This document shows, one piece after another, positions 8,814 to 21,776 of a DNA stretch of 64,000 nucleotides. Within the stretch, counting starts at the first letter, position 1; each line of letters begins with the position of its first letter. The stretch is taken from contig NZ_CP083956.1 of assembly GCF_006442795.2 (NCBI RefSeq), positions 4,751,501 through 4,815,500 on the forward strand, written 5' to 3'. The position numbers were made by a program, and so were the translations under genes. The stretch is from Mesorhizobium sp. B1-1-8. GTDB taxonomy: Bacteria; Pseudomonadota; Alphaproteobacteria; Rhizobiales; Rhizobiaceae. Under the pieces are notes generated by a model, which was not told the origin of the DNA, ran no database searches, and saw nothing but the letters and a program-made list of their open reading frames with translations.

Positions 8814-9067
8814 TTTGGCGATACGTCCCGCAGGACACCGTCAGGTCGAAAGTTGTCGCTACGGCGCCGCAACGCGGCGGCCACCATGCCGAATTTCAGT
8901 GTGACGACGATCATCATGCCTCATGAGATGAGTGGAAAACGCGGCCAGAAATTGGCCCTGGCGCAGTTTTGTCGAGTGAGCGTTTCGTGTAAAGAGCGCC
9001 GACTTCAATTTTCTTGGACCAGCGGACCAGAGCTTCCGCAGCGAAAATCGATAGGAAACGCCACGGA

Positions 9068-11713
9068 ATGCGCACCGATACCGGCCAGGTCTTCAAGCTC
9101 GAAGACTACCGCCCCAGCGACTACCTTATTCCGCGGACCAATCTCCATTTCCGCCTCTCCCCCGATGCGACCCGCGTCACCGCGGTGCTCACCATCGAGC
9201 GTCGCGACGGCGTCGCCGTATCGACGCCGCTGGTGCTCGACGGCGACGGACTGACGCTGCTTGGCGTTTCCGTCGACGGGCAGGCGCTTTCGCCGGCGGA
9301 TTATGAGGCAACGCCGGACCAGTTGATCATCGCGAAACCACCGGCGGCATCGCGCTTCGAGCTTCGCCTTGAAACCGAAATCGCGCCGGCCGGCAACGAA
9401 ACGCTGATGGGCCTCTATCGCTCCAGCAATGTCTATTGCACGCAGTGCGAGGCCGAGGGCTTTCGCCGCATCACCTATTTCCTCGACCGGCCCGATATCC
9501 TGTCGGTCTACACGGTGCGCATCGAGGCCCAGCACAATGAGGCGCCGCTGCTGCTCTCCAACGGCAACCCCGTGGAACGCGGGGCGCTGGCCGACGGCTG
9601 GCACTATGCGGTCTGGCACGACCCCTTCCCCAAGCCGTCCTATCTCTTCGCGCTGGTGGCCGGCGCGCTTGGCAAGGTCGCGGGCAGCTTCATCACCATG
9701 TCAGGCCGCGAGGTCGAGCTCGGCATCTATGTCGAGCCCGGCAAGGAACGTCTGGCCGGGTATGCCATGGATGCGCTGAAGCGCTCGATGAAATGGGACG
9801 AGGATGCCTTCGGCCGCGAATACGATCTCGATGTCTTCAACATCGTCGCCGTGTCCGACTTCAACATGGGCGCGATGGAGAACAAGGGCCTCAACATCTT
9901 CAACGACAAATATGTGCTGGCCGACGAGGAGACCGCGACGGACGCCGACTTCGCCAATATCGAGGCGATCATCGCGCACGAGTATTTCCACAATTGGACA
10001 GGCAACAGAATCACTTGCCGCGACTGGTTCCAGCTCTGCCTGAAGGAAGGGCTGACCGTTTACCGCGACCATGAATTCTCCGCCGACCAGCGCTCGCGGG
10101 CGGTCAAGCGCATCGCCGAAGTGCGCACGCTGCGCGCGCACCAGTTCCCCGAGGACCAAGGTCCGCTGGCGCATCCGGTCAGGCCACGCCGCTACCGCGA
10201 GATCAACAACTTCTACACCGCGACCGTCTACGAAAAGGGCTCGGAGGTGGTGCGCATGATCCGCACCATTCTCGGGCCCGAGACCTTCCGCGCCGGCATT
10301 GACCTCTATTTCGAGCGGCATGACGGCGAGGCGGCGACCATTGAAGACTTTCTCAAAGTGTTCGAGGACGTCTCCGGCCGCGACCTGGCGCAGTTCGCGC
10401 TCTGGTATCATCAGGCCGGCACGCCGAACCTGACGGTGAGTTCCTCGCACAATGCGGCGGCAAAGGAGTTCACGCTCGAGATCGAGCAATCGGTGCCGCC
10501 GACGCCGTCGGAGAGCCGCAAGCGGCTGATGCACATTCCGCTGGCCTTCGGCCTGGTCGGCGCCGGCGGCAAGCCTGTCGCGTGGGCAACTGCCGAGGGC
10601 GCAACCGTCGAAGACGGCATCATCCATCTCCGCAAGCGGCGGCATCTGGTGCGTTTCACCGGCGTCACCGAGCGGCCGGCGGTGTCGCTCAATCGGGGTT
10701 TCTCGGCGCCGGTCACGCTCGCGGTCGAGCAGAAGGCCGACGACCAGTTCTTCCTTGCCAGCCACGACGACGACAGCTTCTCGCGCTGGCAGGCGTTCAA
10801 CACGCTGCTCACCGATGCGCTGATCGCCGCCTTCCGCCAGATCCTCGGCGGCAAGATGCCGGTCTTCGCGGCACAGCTTGCCGAGCTTGCCGGCAGGATC
10901 GCCGGCGACGAGACGCTGGAGCCCGCCTACCGCGCGCTGGCGCTGGCGTTGCCGGGCGAAGCCGACATTGCCCGCGACATCGGCAAGGGCATCGACCCGG
11001 ACGCCATCTTTGCCGCCCGCGAGGCGCTGGCGCGGGCGATCGCCCAGGCAAACCGTGGGGCCTTCTCGGCGCTCCACGCCAGCCTTGCCGACAACGGCCC
11101 GTTCAGCCCCGACGCGGCGAGCGCCGGACGGCGCGCGCTGCGCAATATCCTGCTCGACTATCTCGCGCTGCTGCCGGAAGGGGCTGCGCTGGCCGCCGGA
11201 GATTTCCGCTCGGCCACCAATATGACCGACCGGGCCGCGGCACTGACCGTGCTGGCACACCGCCATTCCGGATCGCCGGAAGCGGCAGAGGCACTGACGA
11301 GTTTCGAGGCGAGATACCGCGGGGATGCGCTGGTACTCGACAAATGGTTCCTGATCCAGGCCGGCGTGCCCGGCCCGCAAACCGTCGAAACGGTGCGCGC
11401 GCTGATGCGGCATCCGGCGTTTTCGATCGCCAATCCCAACCGGGTGCGCGCGCTGGTCGGCACCTTCTCAAGCGCCAACCAGACCGGCTTCCACCGCACC
11501 GATGGCGAGGGCTACCGCTTGTTCGTCGAGACGGTGCTGGAGGTCGAGAAGCGCAATCCACAAGTGGCAGCCAGGCTGGCGACGGCGCTGAGATCCTGGC
11601 GCTCGCTGGAGCCCATTCGGCAGGCGAAGGCAAGGCAGGCGCTACTCACGATGGCGAATGCCGAAAACCTGTCGGCCGATTTGCGCGATATCGTGGAGCG
11701 CACGCTGGCTTGA
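9068..11713 (+). CDS. pepN: Aminopeptidase N (M1 family)
   Basis: 881 residues; the ATG at 9068 follows AGGAAACGCCACGG, and a more upstream start (9014) adds atypical sequence. The exopeptidase motif is NMGAMENKGLNIFN. The zinc motif HEYFHNWTGNRITCRD is followed 18 residues later by the third ligand in LKEGLTVYRDHEF. These are the hallmarks of the gammaproteobacterial/alphaproteobacterial PepN group with C-terminal DUF3458 regions. It is a cytosolic zinc enzyme removing N-terminal residues from peptides. It is followed by the PleC-like kinase gene, an order shared with other rhizobia (recalled, not checked). Confidence 0.95.
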   Translation: MRTDTGQVFKLEDYRPSDYLIPRTNLHFRLSPDATRVTAVLTIERRDGVAVSTPLVLDGDGLTLLGVSVDGQALSPADYEATPDQLIIAKPPAASRFELRLETEIAPAGNETLMGLYRSSNVYCTQCEAEGFRRITYFLDRPDILSVYTVRIEAQHNEAPLLLSNGNPVERGALADGWHYAVWHDPFPKPSYLFALVAGALGKVAGSFITMSGREVELGIYVEPGKERLAGYAMDALKRSMKWDEDAFGREYDLDVFNIVAVSDFNMGAMENKGLNIFNDKYVLADEETATDADFANIEAIIAHEYFHNWTGNRITCRDWFQLCLKEGLTVYRDHEFSADQRSRAVKRIAEVRTLRAHQFPEDQGPLAHPVRPRRYREINNFYTATVYEKGSEVVRMIRTILGPETFRAGIDLYFERHDGEAATIEDFLKVFEDVSGRDLAQFALWYHQAGTPNLTVSSSHNAAAKEFTLEIEQSVPPTPSESRKRLMHIPLAFGLVGAGGKPVAWATAEGATVEDGIIHLRKRRHLVRFTGVTERPAVSLNRGFSAPVTLAVEQKADDQFFLASHDDDSFSRWQAFNTLLTDALIAAFRQILGGKMPVFAAQLAELAGRIAGDETLEPAYRALALALPGEADIARDIGKGIDPDAIFAAREALARAIAQANRGAFSALHASLADNGPFSPDAASAGRRALRNILLDYLALLPEGAALAAGDFRSATNMTDRAAALTVLAHRHSGSPEAAEALTSFEARYRGDALVLDKWFLIQAGVPGPQTVETVRALMRHPAFSIANPNRVRALVGTFSSANQTGFHRTDGEGYRLFVETVLEVEKRNPQVAARLATALRSWRSLEPIRQAKARQALLTMANAENLSADLRDIVERTLA

Positions 11714-11830
11714 CCCTCCCCTTTGAAGGGACGATGCCGAACCCGAAAGCCGCGCACTGCCGCAACGACCCCACCCGTCCATCCGCCTCCGGCGGCTGTC
11801 CACCCTCCTCTCAACGGTGAGGGAAAGACC
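11714..11830. repeat. Intergenic palindromic repeat after pepN
   Basis: The stretch opens ACCCTCCCCTTTGAAGGG and closes CACCCTCCTCTCAACGGTGAGGG, inverted relatives of the palindromic repeat seen at 3.1 and 5.4 kb. An inner short stem (TCCGCCTCCGGCGGCTG) is present. No gene is visible. Confidence 0.45.
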
Positions 11831-11965
11831 GTTATTTTAGTCGATTTTTAATCTTTTTTGGCCGCGCCTCTGGACAAGGCGAATCACCTTTGATTCTTTA
11901 ATGACGATTCGGACGTGCGGTGTAGCCGGATCGTCAAGAATGCGGCAAATCGGGGAGTGCCATTT

Positions 11966-14287
11966 ATGGCCAAGACGGACGCGTGGGGCGCGCCCGGCGG
12001 GAAGGCCTTTGCGCGTCGTGCGGCAAGGGGCGACGGGCTTGCCGGCAATGCGCGTCTGATCGCCGAACCGGCCTATCAGCGGCTGCTGGCGGCAGAGCCG
12101 CTGCTGCGCCGCTCGATACCGGCGCTGATCATCATCTTCCTCATCGTCATCGCTGCCCTGCGCGTGCTGTCGCTGATGAACGAGCGCGACGAGGTCGAGC
12201 GCGACGCCAGAGCGGTGTTGGCGCTTGCCGCCGGCCAGATGGCGCAGGCAATTACCGCCGACCCCAACGCGGCTACCAATACGGCCATGGATCTTCTGGT
12301 GAACACCAGCCGTCAGGGCGCCATGGGCCGCGCCCATGTGCTGGCCATCACCGACGACGCTTTCAAGGTCATCGCGGTGTCGCCAATGTCGACGGGCTGG
12401 CAGGGCCGCACGCTGGACAGCCTTGTGCTCGGCGGCCAGCCGCTGTTCATGTTCGGCGACCGCGCCGGCGTCATGGACGTCAGCATCGGCGGACAGGACT
12501 GGTTCGCGGCCGTAAGCCTCACCGGCAACCGCAGACACGCCGCTGCCGCGATGGTGCCCAAGGAAGCGGTGTTCGACAGCTGGCGCAAAATGGTCTCGCT
12601 CAACGTCACCCTGTTCGTTTTGACCGCCGGCGTTTTGATCGTCATCCTTTACGCCTATTTCGGCCAGGCGGCGCGTGCCCAGGCCGCCGACCGTATCTAC
12701 CTCGAAGCGCATCAGCGCATCGACATGGCGCTGGTGCGCGGCCGCTGCGGCCTGTGGGACTGGGACATGGTGCGCGGCAAGATGTACTGGTCGCGCTCGA
12801 TGTACGACATGCTGGGTTACGAGCCCTGCGACACGATGCTGTCCTTCGGCGAGGTCGACGAGATCATCCATCCCGAGGATGGCGACCTGTTCGAGCTCGC
12901 CAACCGCATCGTCGAGCGCGAGATCGACCATATCGACCAGGTGTTCCGCATGCGTCATGCCGACGGGCAATGGGTGTGGATGCGGGCGCGGGCCCAGGTG
13001 ATCGACCCGGAAGCGCCGGAGATCCAGCTGATCGGCATCGCCGTCGATGTCACCGAGCAGCGGCATCTGGCGCTGCGCTCGGAAGCCGCCGACCTCAGGC
13101 TGAGGACAGCGATCGAGAACATCAACGAATCCTTCGTGCTGTGGGACGCCGCCGAGCGGCTGATCATGTGCAATTCCAAATTCCAGAAGGATAACGGCCT
13201 ATCGGACCGCGACGTGATGCCGGGCGCCGCCCGCACGGCGCTCGAGGAGCGGATGCTGGCCTTCGCCTCAGAGCGGCGGCTGGCCAATGCCAACGGGCCG
13301 CAAGGCGGCGTCACTTTCGAGCGCCAGCTTTCGGACGGCCGCTGGCTGCAGGTCAACGAGTTGAAGACCAGGGACGGCGGCATCGTCTCGGTCGGCTCCG
13401 ACATCACCCAGATCAAGCTGCACCAGGAAAAGCTGGTCGACAGCGAGCGCCGGCTGATGGCGACCATCCACGACCTCAGCCTCGCCCGCCGCGCCGAGGA
13501 GGAACGCGCCAAGGAGCTGGTCGAACTCAACCGCAAATACATGAAAGAGACCGAGCGCGCCGAGGCTGCCAACCGGGCCAAATCCGAATTCCTCGCCAAT
13601 ATGTCGCACGAACTGCGCACGCCGCTCAACGCCATCATCGGCTTTTCCGAGCTGATGCAGCAGGGCCTGTTCGGGCCGCTGGGCTCGTCGCGCTACGAGG
13701 AATATGCCGGCGACATCAACGGCAGTGGCAAGTACCTGCTCGGCGTCATCAACGACATCCTCGACATGTCGAAGATCGAAGCCGGCCAGTTCTCGCTGGA
13801 CCGCGAGGAAATCGACCTCTGCCCGCTGATCAAGGAGACGGTGCGCGTCATCTCGCTGCAGGCGGCGGAAAAGTCGATCACGGTGGAAACGCGCATCGCC
13901 GATACGATGCGGCTCTTCGCCGACCGGCGGGCTATCAAACAGATCGCCATCAATCTGTTGTCCAACGCGGTGAAGTTCACCGGCCAGGACGGCCATATCA
14001 CAGTGCGGGCGCGCCACGCCTCAGGCGCGCTGGTGCTGACCATCGAGGACAATGGCTGCGGCATCCCCAAACAGGCGCTGGGCAAGCTCGGGCGGCCGTT
14101 CGAGCAGGTGCAGAACCAGTTCTCCAAGAACCACGCCGGCTCCGGCCTCGGCCTTGCAATTTCGCGCTCGCTGGCCGAACTGCAAGGCGGCGCGCTGAAG
14201 ATCCGCTCGACCGAAGGCGTCGGCACCATCGTGTCGGTACGCATCCCGCTGAAGAAGTCGCCGCCGTCGGTGAAGGCGGCGGCGTAA
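11966..14287 (+). CDS. PAS-domain sensor histidine kinase, PleC-like
   Basis: 773 residues from the ATG at 11966, which has GGGGAG about 8 bp upstream. Membrane segments lie at about 50-70 and 208-232 and enclose a periplasmic sensor region. A PAS domain follows at about 255-370 (LWDWDMVRGKMYWSRSMYDMLGY, HPED), then a second PAS-like region at about 380-485. The HisKA motif MSHELRTPLNAIIGFSELM carries phospho-acceptor H548. The ATPase has N (NLLSNAVKF), G1 (DNGCGIP) and G2 (GSGLGLAIS) boxes. The HELRTPLNAIIGFS form is that of PleC/DivJ/PdhS kinases acting on DivK/PleD. The neighbours pepN and glnE match, from memory, the S. meliloti pleC locus. PleC identity is an inference. Confidence 0.75.
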   Translation: MAKTDAWGAPGGKAFARRAARGDGLAGNARLIAEPAYQRLLAAEPLLRRSIPALIIIFLIVIAALRVLSLMNERDEVERDARAVLALAAGQMAQAITADPNAATNTAMDLLVNTSRQGAMGRAHVLAITDDAFKVIAVSPMSTGWQGRTLDSLVLGGQPLFMFGDRAGVMDVSIGGQDWFAAVSLTGNRRHAAAAMVPKEAVFDSWRKMVSLNVTLFVLTAGVLIVILYAYFGQAARAQAADRIYLEAHQRIDMALVRGRCGLWDWDMVRGKMYWSRSMYDMLGYEPCDTMLSFGEVDEIIHPEDGDLFELANRIVEREIDHIDQVFRMRHADGQWVWMRARAQVIDPEAPEIQLIGIAVDVTEQRHLALRSEAADLRLRTAIENINESFVLWDAAERLIMCNSKFQKDNGLSDRDVMPGAARTALEERMLAFASERRLANANGPQGGVTFERQLSDGRWLQVNELKTRDGGIVSVGSDITQIKLHQEKLVDSERRLMATIHDLSLARRAEEERAKELVELNRKYMKETERAEAANRAKSEFLANMSHELRTPLNAIIGFSELMQQGLFGPLGSSRYEEYAGDINGSGKYLLGVINDILDMSKIEAGQFSLDREEIDLCPLIKETVRVISLQAAEKSITVETRIADTMRLFADRRAIKQIAINLLSNAVKFTGQDGHITVRARHASGALVLTIEDNGCGIPKQALGKLGRPFEQVQNQFSKNHAGSGLGLAISRSLAELQGGALKIRSTEGVGTIVSVRIPLKKSPPSVKAAA

Positions 14288-14322
14288 ATTTCATTGAAAA
14301 ATCCGCTACGTCGGCGGGACAG

Positions 14323-14354
14323 CACCCCCTCTGTCCTGCCGGACAGATGGGGTG
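14323..14354. repeat. Short palindrome between the pleC-like and glnE genes
   Basis: CACCCCCTCTGTCCTGCCGG folds back on GGACAGATGGGGTG. It lies between two convergent genes, so it could act as a terminator, but there is no T tract. Confidence 0.45.
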
Positions 14355-14373
14355 TGAAGGAATGAGACGTGGA

Positions 14374-17352
<2,979 letters not shown>

Positions 17353-17353
<1 letters not shown>

Positions 17354-18831
17354 CAGTGCGTCTCCCGTGCAGGGAAACTCATGACCACGGACAATCCGGG
17401 ATTGGCTGGCAAAAGATCAAGCCTGCCGTTGTGAAAAGTCATGATGGCCTTGGCGAGGCTCAAGCCCAGCCCGGAGCCCGGCTGCGAGCGGCTCTTCTCC
17501 AGCCGCACGAAGCGCTCGGTGGCGCGGGCGCGATCGGCGTCGTCGGGGATACCATGGCCATTGTCGGTGACGGCAAGCTTGATCTCGTTGCCAGCGCGCT
17601 CCAGCACCACCCGCACTTTCGGCGTCTCGGCTGCGTCGGTCGAGTATTTGATCGCATTGTCGACGATGTTGGACAGCGCCTGGCCGATCAGCTCGCGGTT
17701 GCCGTTGATCGTGAGGGCCTCCGCTACGGTCGTTTCCAGCGCGACCCCCGCCTCCTCCGCCACCGGCTCGTAGAGCTCGGCGACGTCGCTTACCGTGGCG
17801 GCGAGATCGACGGGACCGGTCTGTTCGGAGGAGTAGCCGGCCTCCAAGCGCGAGATCATCAGGATGGCGTTGAACGTCTTGATGAGCTGGTCGGACTCCG
17901 CGATCGTGCCTTCGAGCGCCTGGCGGTAGTCCTCCGTCTTGTGCCTGCCGGCAAGCGTCGCCTCCGCGCGGTTGCGAAGCCTGGTCAGCGGCGTCTTCAG
18001 ATCATGGGCGATGTTGTCGGAGACCTGCTTCAGGCCCTCGTTCAGCATGGCGATCCTGGCCAGCATCGAATTGAGGTTTTCTGACAGGCGGTCGAATTCG
18101 TCGCCGGCGCCGGTGACCGGCAGCCGTCCGCTGAGATCGCCGCCCATGATGCGGCGGCTGGCGTCGGAGACGCTGTCGATGCGCTTCAGCGCGGCGCGCC
18201 CGACAAAGAACCAGATCAGGATGCCGCCAAGGCCCATCATGCCGAGCGCCAGGGTCAGCGCGCGGCTGATGACGGCGCGGAAGCGCTCGGGCTCGCCGAG
18301 GTCGCGGCCGACCAGCATGATCATCTGGTTAGGCAGCCTCAGCACCAGCGCGATGGCGTTGTGACCCTTCTCACCTGTCGATTGTGGTGTGTTGCCCTCG
18401 TTGGCCGGGGGCGCGGACTGGTCCGAACCGCCGCTGCGCAGACGATCGAGCTCGCCCTCGCCGAAGCGCTGGTAGGAAAAGGGCTCGGTCGTCCAACCCT
18501 CCGTCTCGATGACTCCCGGCTCCAGGCTCTGCACATTGCCGGTCAGGATCTGGCCGTTGGCGTCGGCGATCAGATAGAGATTGGCGCCGGGCTGACGCGA
18601 GCGGGCTTCGACGACACGCACCAGCACCGGCAGGCCGCCGCGCTGATAGGCGCGGGCCAGGCCCAGCACCTCGTCGTTGATGGTCTCCTGCGTCTGCGCA
18701 GTCAGCATGCGCGCCGACAGCGACGTCATGTAGAGGACGAGCAGCACCGCGCAGAGCGCGAAAAGCAGAAGATAAAGCGCCGAAAGCCGGGCCGCCGTCG
18801 TCTTCATGATGGCCGGCAGGGAAAGAGCCAT
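17353..18831 (-). CDS. Sensor histidine kinase (OmpR-pair partner)
   Basis: 492 residues, with GGGAGCAAG just before the ATG. TM1 lies at about 15-36 and TM2 at about 190-212, with a periplasmic loop of about 150 residues between. HAMP is at about 213-265 (GRAALKRIDSVSDASRRIMGG). HisKA carries VSDNIAHDLKTPLTRLRNRA. The ATPase has NIVDNAIKYS, DNGHGIPDD and GSGLGLSLA. It sits between a response regulator (8-bp gap) and glnE (1-base stop/start overlap), suggesting co-transcription degP-regulator-kinase-glnE. The signal is unknown; linkage to degP suggests an envelope-stress or envelope-state input (inference). Confidence 0.9.
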
Positions 18832-18839
18832 CTTGCTCC

Positions 18840-19514
18840 CTAGCCGCCCTTCAGCATGTAGCCGGCGCCGCGGATCGTGTGCAGGATCGGCTTGTCGAAG
18901 CCCTTCTCGATCTTGCCGCGCAGCCGCGAGACATGGACGTCGATGACGTTGGTCTGCGGATCGAAGTGATAATCCCAGACATTCTCGAGCAGCATGGTGC
19001 GCGTCACCACCTGGCCGGCATGGCGCATCAGATATTCGAGCAGGCGGAACTCGCGCGGCTGCAGCGTGATGTCGCGGCCGGCGCGCTTGACCGAATGCGA
19101 AAGCCGGTCGAGCTCGAGGTCGCCGACCCGGTAGACGGTCTCGGATTCACGTGCGCCGGCGCGCCGGTTCAGCACCTCGACGCGGGCAAGCAGTTCGGAA
19201 AAGGCATAGGGTTTGGTCAGATAGTCGTCGCCGCCGGCGCGCAGGCCGGTGACGCGGTCGTCGACTTCGCCCAGCGCCGACAGGATCAGCACCGGCGTGG
19301 TGTTGCCGCGGGAGCGCAGGGCTGCGATCACCGACAGGCCGTCGCGGCGCGGCATCATGCGATCGATCACCATGACGTCATAGTCGCCGGCATCGGCCAG
19401 CGCGAAGCCGGTCTCGCCGTCGCCGGCGACATGGGCGGTATGGCCGGCCTCGGCGAAGGCCTTCTGCAGATAGTCCGCCGCCTCGCGATCGTCTTCCATG
19501 ACCAGAATCTTCAT
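18840..19514 (-). CDS. OmpR/PhoB-family response regulator
   Basis: 224 residues starting MKILVMEDDREA; the longer frame to 19745 lacks support. The receiver domain has the acidic pair near residues 8-9, the phospho-acceptor Asp in VMVIDRMMPRRDG, and K in DDYLTKPYAF. The C-terminal winged helix includes LQPREFRLLEYLMRHAGQVVTR and TNVIDVHVSRLRGKI. The kinase gene follows 8 bp later and is the obvious partner. The gene order with degP and glnE is shared, as I recall, with S. meliloti. Confidence 0.93.
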   Translation of the reverse strand: MKILVMEDDREAADYLQKAFAEAGHTAHVAGDGETGFALADAGDYDVMVIDRMMPRRDGLSVIAALRSRGNTTPVLILSALGEVDDRVTGLRAGGDDYLTKPYAFSELLARVEVLNRRAGARESETVYRVGDLELDRLSHSVKRAGRDITLQPREFRLLEYLMRHAGQVVTRTMLLENVWDYHFDPQTNVIDVHVSRLRGKIEKGFDKPILHTIRGAGYMLKGG

Positions 19515-19849
19515 GGAGCCGTTATACGCGATTTCACTTGAAGGTTGAGGGGCAGCCATTGCACTGAGCCCTTTTGGCCGTCGTCGTCCTGAGCGGCGCC
19601 ACGACATGCTCTTTGTCTCGCATGTCGTTATCCCAAAACCGGTTTCCACTTTTGGGCGACGTGCTTTGTTAAAGCGGCAGCGGGGATGGGAACCCGCTGC
19701 CGCCAGGAGCGAAACACGGTGACTGACTAACGTGTTCGGCCCCATGTTTTCCCGGCGATGGCTCGGGGGTGTTGATCCACCACAGGGAAAAGCCGCTTAG
19801 AGCGCCGCGCATCTCCTTGGGCGCGCAGCGCCCTAACATTTTGAAGCGA
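19515..19849. other. Intergenic region between degP and the response regulator gene, with a REP palindrome
   Basis: The palindrome at 19620-19664 (GCATGTCGTTATCCCAAAAC ... TTTTGGGCGACGTGC) is a Rhizobiales-type repeat also found at 26261-26308. The rest shows no open gene. A promoter for the regulator-kinase-glnE unit probably lies here, but I cannot point to its boxes. Confidence 0.6.
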
Positions 19850-21397
19850 TCAGCCTTTGCCGACCGGCAGCGCGACGAAGCGGTTCGAGTCGTCGCGGGT
19901 GATCTGCATCAGCACAGCCTTGCGGCCCGCCTTGGCGGCGTCCGCCATTGCCTTGGAGACGTCGTCGGTGCCATTCACCTCGACCGAATTGATCGAGGTG
20001 ATGGTGTCGCCGGGCTGGATGCCGCGGTCGGCGGCGTCGCTGTCGGGATCGACATCGGTGACCACCAGGCCCTTGCCATTTTCCGACTTAGTGACGGTGA
20101 GGCCGAGATCGGCGAGCGTGTCGGCCTTGGCCGGTGCGGCTGGCTTGCTGTCGTTGTTCGAGGCCTGCTTGTCGCTCGACGGCAGCGTGCCGAGGTCGAC
20201 CTTGACGGTTTCGGTCTTGCCGTCGCGCAGCACGGTGACATCGACCGACTTGCCCGGCGGGTAGGCGCCGATCAGGCGGGCGAGTTCCTTCGGCGAGGCA
20301 ACGTCCTTGCCGTCGACCTGGGTGATCACGTCGCCGGCGGCGATGCCGGCCTTCTTGCCGGGACCGGCATCCTGGGCGCTCGAAACCAGCGCGCCCTTTT
20401 CCGACTTCAGGCCGAGCGACTCGGCAATGTCGGAGGTGACCGGCTGGATCTCGACGCCGAGCCAGCCGCGCTGCACGGAGCCGTTCTTCATCAGGTCTTC
20501 GACGACCTGCCTGGCGGTCGAGGCCGGGATGTCGAAGGCGATGCCGACGCTGCCGCCCGAGGGCGAGAAGATGGCGGTGTTGATGCCGATCACCTGGCCG
20601 TTGAGATTGAAGCTCGGGCCGCCCGAATTGCCGCGGTTGACCGAAGCGTCGATCTGGATGAAGTCGTCGTACGGACCGGCGCCGATATCGCGGCCGCGGG
20701 CCGAGACGATGCCGGCAGTGACGGTGCCGCCGAGGCCGAACGGGTTGCCGACGGCGACGACCCAATCACCGATACGGATCTTGGAATCGTCGGCGAAGTC
20801 GACATAGGTGAACTTGCTGCCGCCGCCATCGACCTTCAGCACCGCGAGGTCGGTGCGCGGATCGGTGCCGATCAGCTTGGCGTCGAGCTCCTTGCCGTCA
20901 TTGGTGACGACGCTGAAGTTCGAGCCTTCCGAGACGACGTGATTGTTGGTGACGAGGTAACCGTCCTCGGAGATGAAGAAGCCGGAGCCTTGCGCGACCG
21001 GGCGCGGCTCGCCATTGCCGCGGTTGCGATGGCCGAAGGGCCGCATGCCGAACTGCTGGCCGCCCTGGTCGCCGAAGCCGCGGAACTCCTTGAAGAAGCG
21101 GCGCAGCTGCGGATTGTCGGGCAAATTGTCGAAGCCGTCCTGGTCATCGGAACCGTCATCGGCGGTCGGCTGGATCTTGGCCTTGACCTTGACGCTGACG
21201 ACCGCCGGCGAGACGCGCTCGACGACATCGGCGAAGCTCGGTACCTGCGGAGCCTGGACGCGCACCGCATCGGCCAGCACGGGGGCGGTGCCGGTAGCGA
21301 GCGCGCCCGCGCCAACCGCGCCGACAACAGCCAGGGAGGCGACGGCCGCCAACAGGCGCTTGCGGGTACGGGAATATGAATCGGGGGCAATGTTCAT
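19850..21397 (-). CDS. degP: Do-family serine protease/chaperone (DegP/HtrA)
   Basis: 515 residues from the ATG at 21397 (MNIAPDSYSRTRKRLLAAVA). The signal peptide is a basic start, a hydrophobic core, then ATGTAPVLADA. The trypsin-like domain has the catalytic triad in NNHVV (His), RTDLAVLKV (Asp) and RGNSGGPSF (Ser). Two PDZ domains follow (RGWLGVEIQPVTSDIAESLG and VTDVDPDSDAADRGIQPGDT). It acts in the periplasm on misfolded envelope proteins. Gene order next to cycHJKL and the two-component pair matches the recalled rhizobial degP1 locus. Confidence 0.95.
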   Translation of the reverse strand: MNIAPDSYSRTRKRLLAAVASLAVVGAVGAGALATGTAPVLADAVRVQAPQVPSFADVVERVSPAVVSVKVKAKIQPTADDGSDDQDGFDNLPDNPQLRRFFKEFRGFGDQGGQQFGMRPFGHRNRGNGEPRPVAQGSGFFISEDGYLVTNNHVVSEGSNFSVVTNDGKELDAKLIGTDPRTDLAVLKVDGGGSKFTYVDFADDSKIRIGDWVVAVGNPFGLGGTVTAGIVSARGRDIGAGPYDDFIQIDASVNRGNSGGPSFNLNGQVIGINTAIFSPSGGSVGIAFDIPASTARQVVEDLMKNGSVQRGWLGVEIQPVTSDIAESLGLKSEKGALVSSAQDAGPGKKAGIAAGDVITQVDGKDVASPKELARLIGAYPPGKSVDVTVLRDGKTETVKVDLGTLPSSDKQASNNDSKPAAPAKADTLADLGLTVTKSENGKGLVVTDVDPDSDAADRGIQPGDTITSINSVEVNGTDDVSKAMADAAKAGRKAVLMQITRDDSNRFVALPVGKG

Positions 21398-21551
21398 GGG
21401 GTCTCTTATCCTCTTTAGAGTGGATGCGCTCAGGCGAAGCATCCTCGGGCAAGAGGATTAGAGAGCCGCACATTACGGCGCCATTTCCGATACATGAAAG
21501 TTTTGTAATGTTGAGGAGCGGCAGGGATGCATTGGGATCACGAGGTTCAAA

Positions 21552-21734
21552 ATGACCAAAGGCCGTACGATGCGAATTCGAGTCTCAATCGATTCGGAGA
21601 CTAAGATGATCGAAGGCATCAAGCGCGGGATAGCCGATGCAAAGGCGGGCCGTGTTGTGCCTCACGAAGTTGCGATGGTGGAAATCGACGCTGTGATCGA
21701 GGCCGTGGAAGCCGAGCGTAAAGACAAGGGATGA
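21552..21734 (+). CDS. Small antitoxin-like protein (orphan)
   Basis: A 60-residue charged protein beginning MTKGRTMRIRVSIDSETKMI; an internal ATG at residue 7 is possible. The stretch GIKRGIADAKAGRVVPHEVAMVEIDAVIEA resembles the C-terminal part of many small antitoxins of RelE/ParE-type modules. No toxin gene follows; the next 230 bp are a palindromic repeat. It could be a remnant or a solitary antitoxin. Assignment rests on motif resemblance only. Confidence 0.5.
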   Translation: MTKGRTMRIRVSIDSETKMIEGIKRGIADAKAGRVVPHEVAMVEIDAVIEAVEAERKDKG

Positions 21735-21776
21735 GGTATGCCGCGCTCTGAGGCTTGGCGGACGCACCCGCGACGT

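Noticed and set aside
9701..11413. 570-codon minus-strand frame opposite pepN
   Set aside because: Shadow frame; pepN carries all M1 motifs and a ribosome binding site.
19769..21379. 536-codon plus-strand open frame antisense to degP
   Set aside because: Composition is the typical His/Asp/Gly-rich shadow of a GC-rich gene; degP on the other strand has signal peptide, catalytic triad and PDZ domains.
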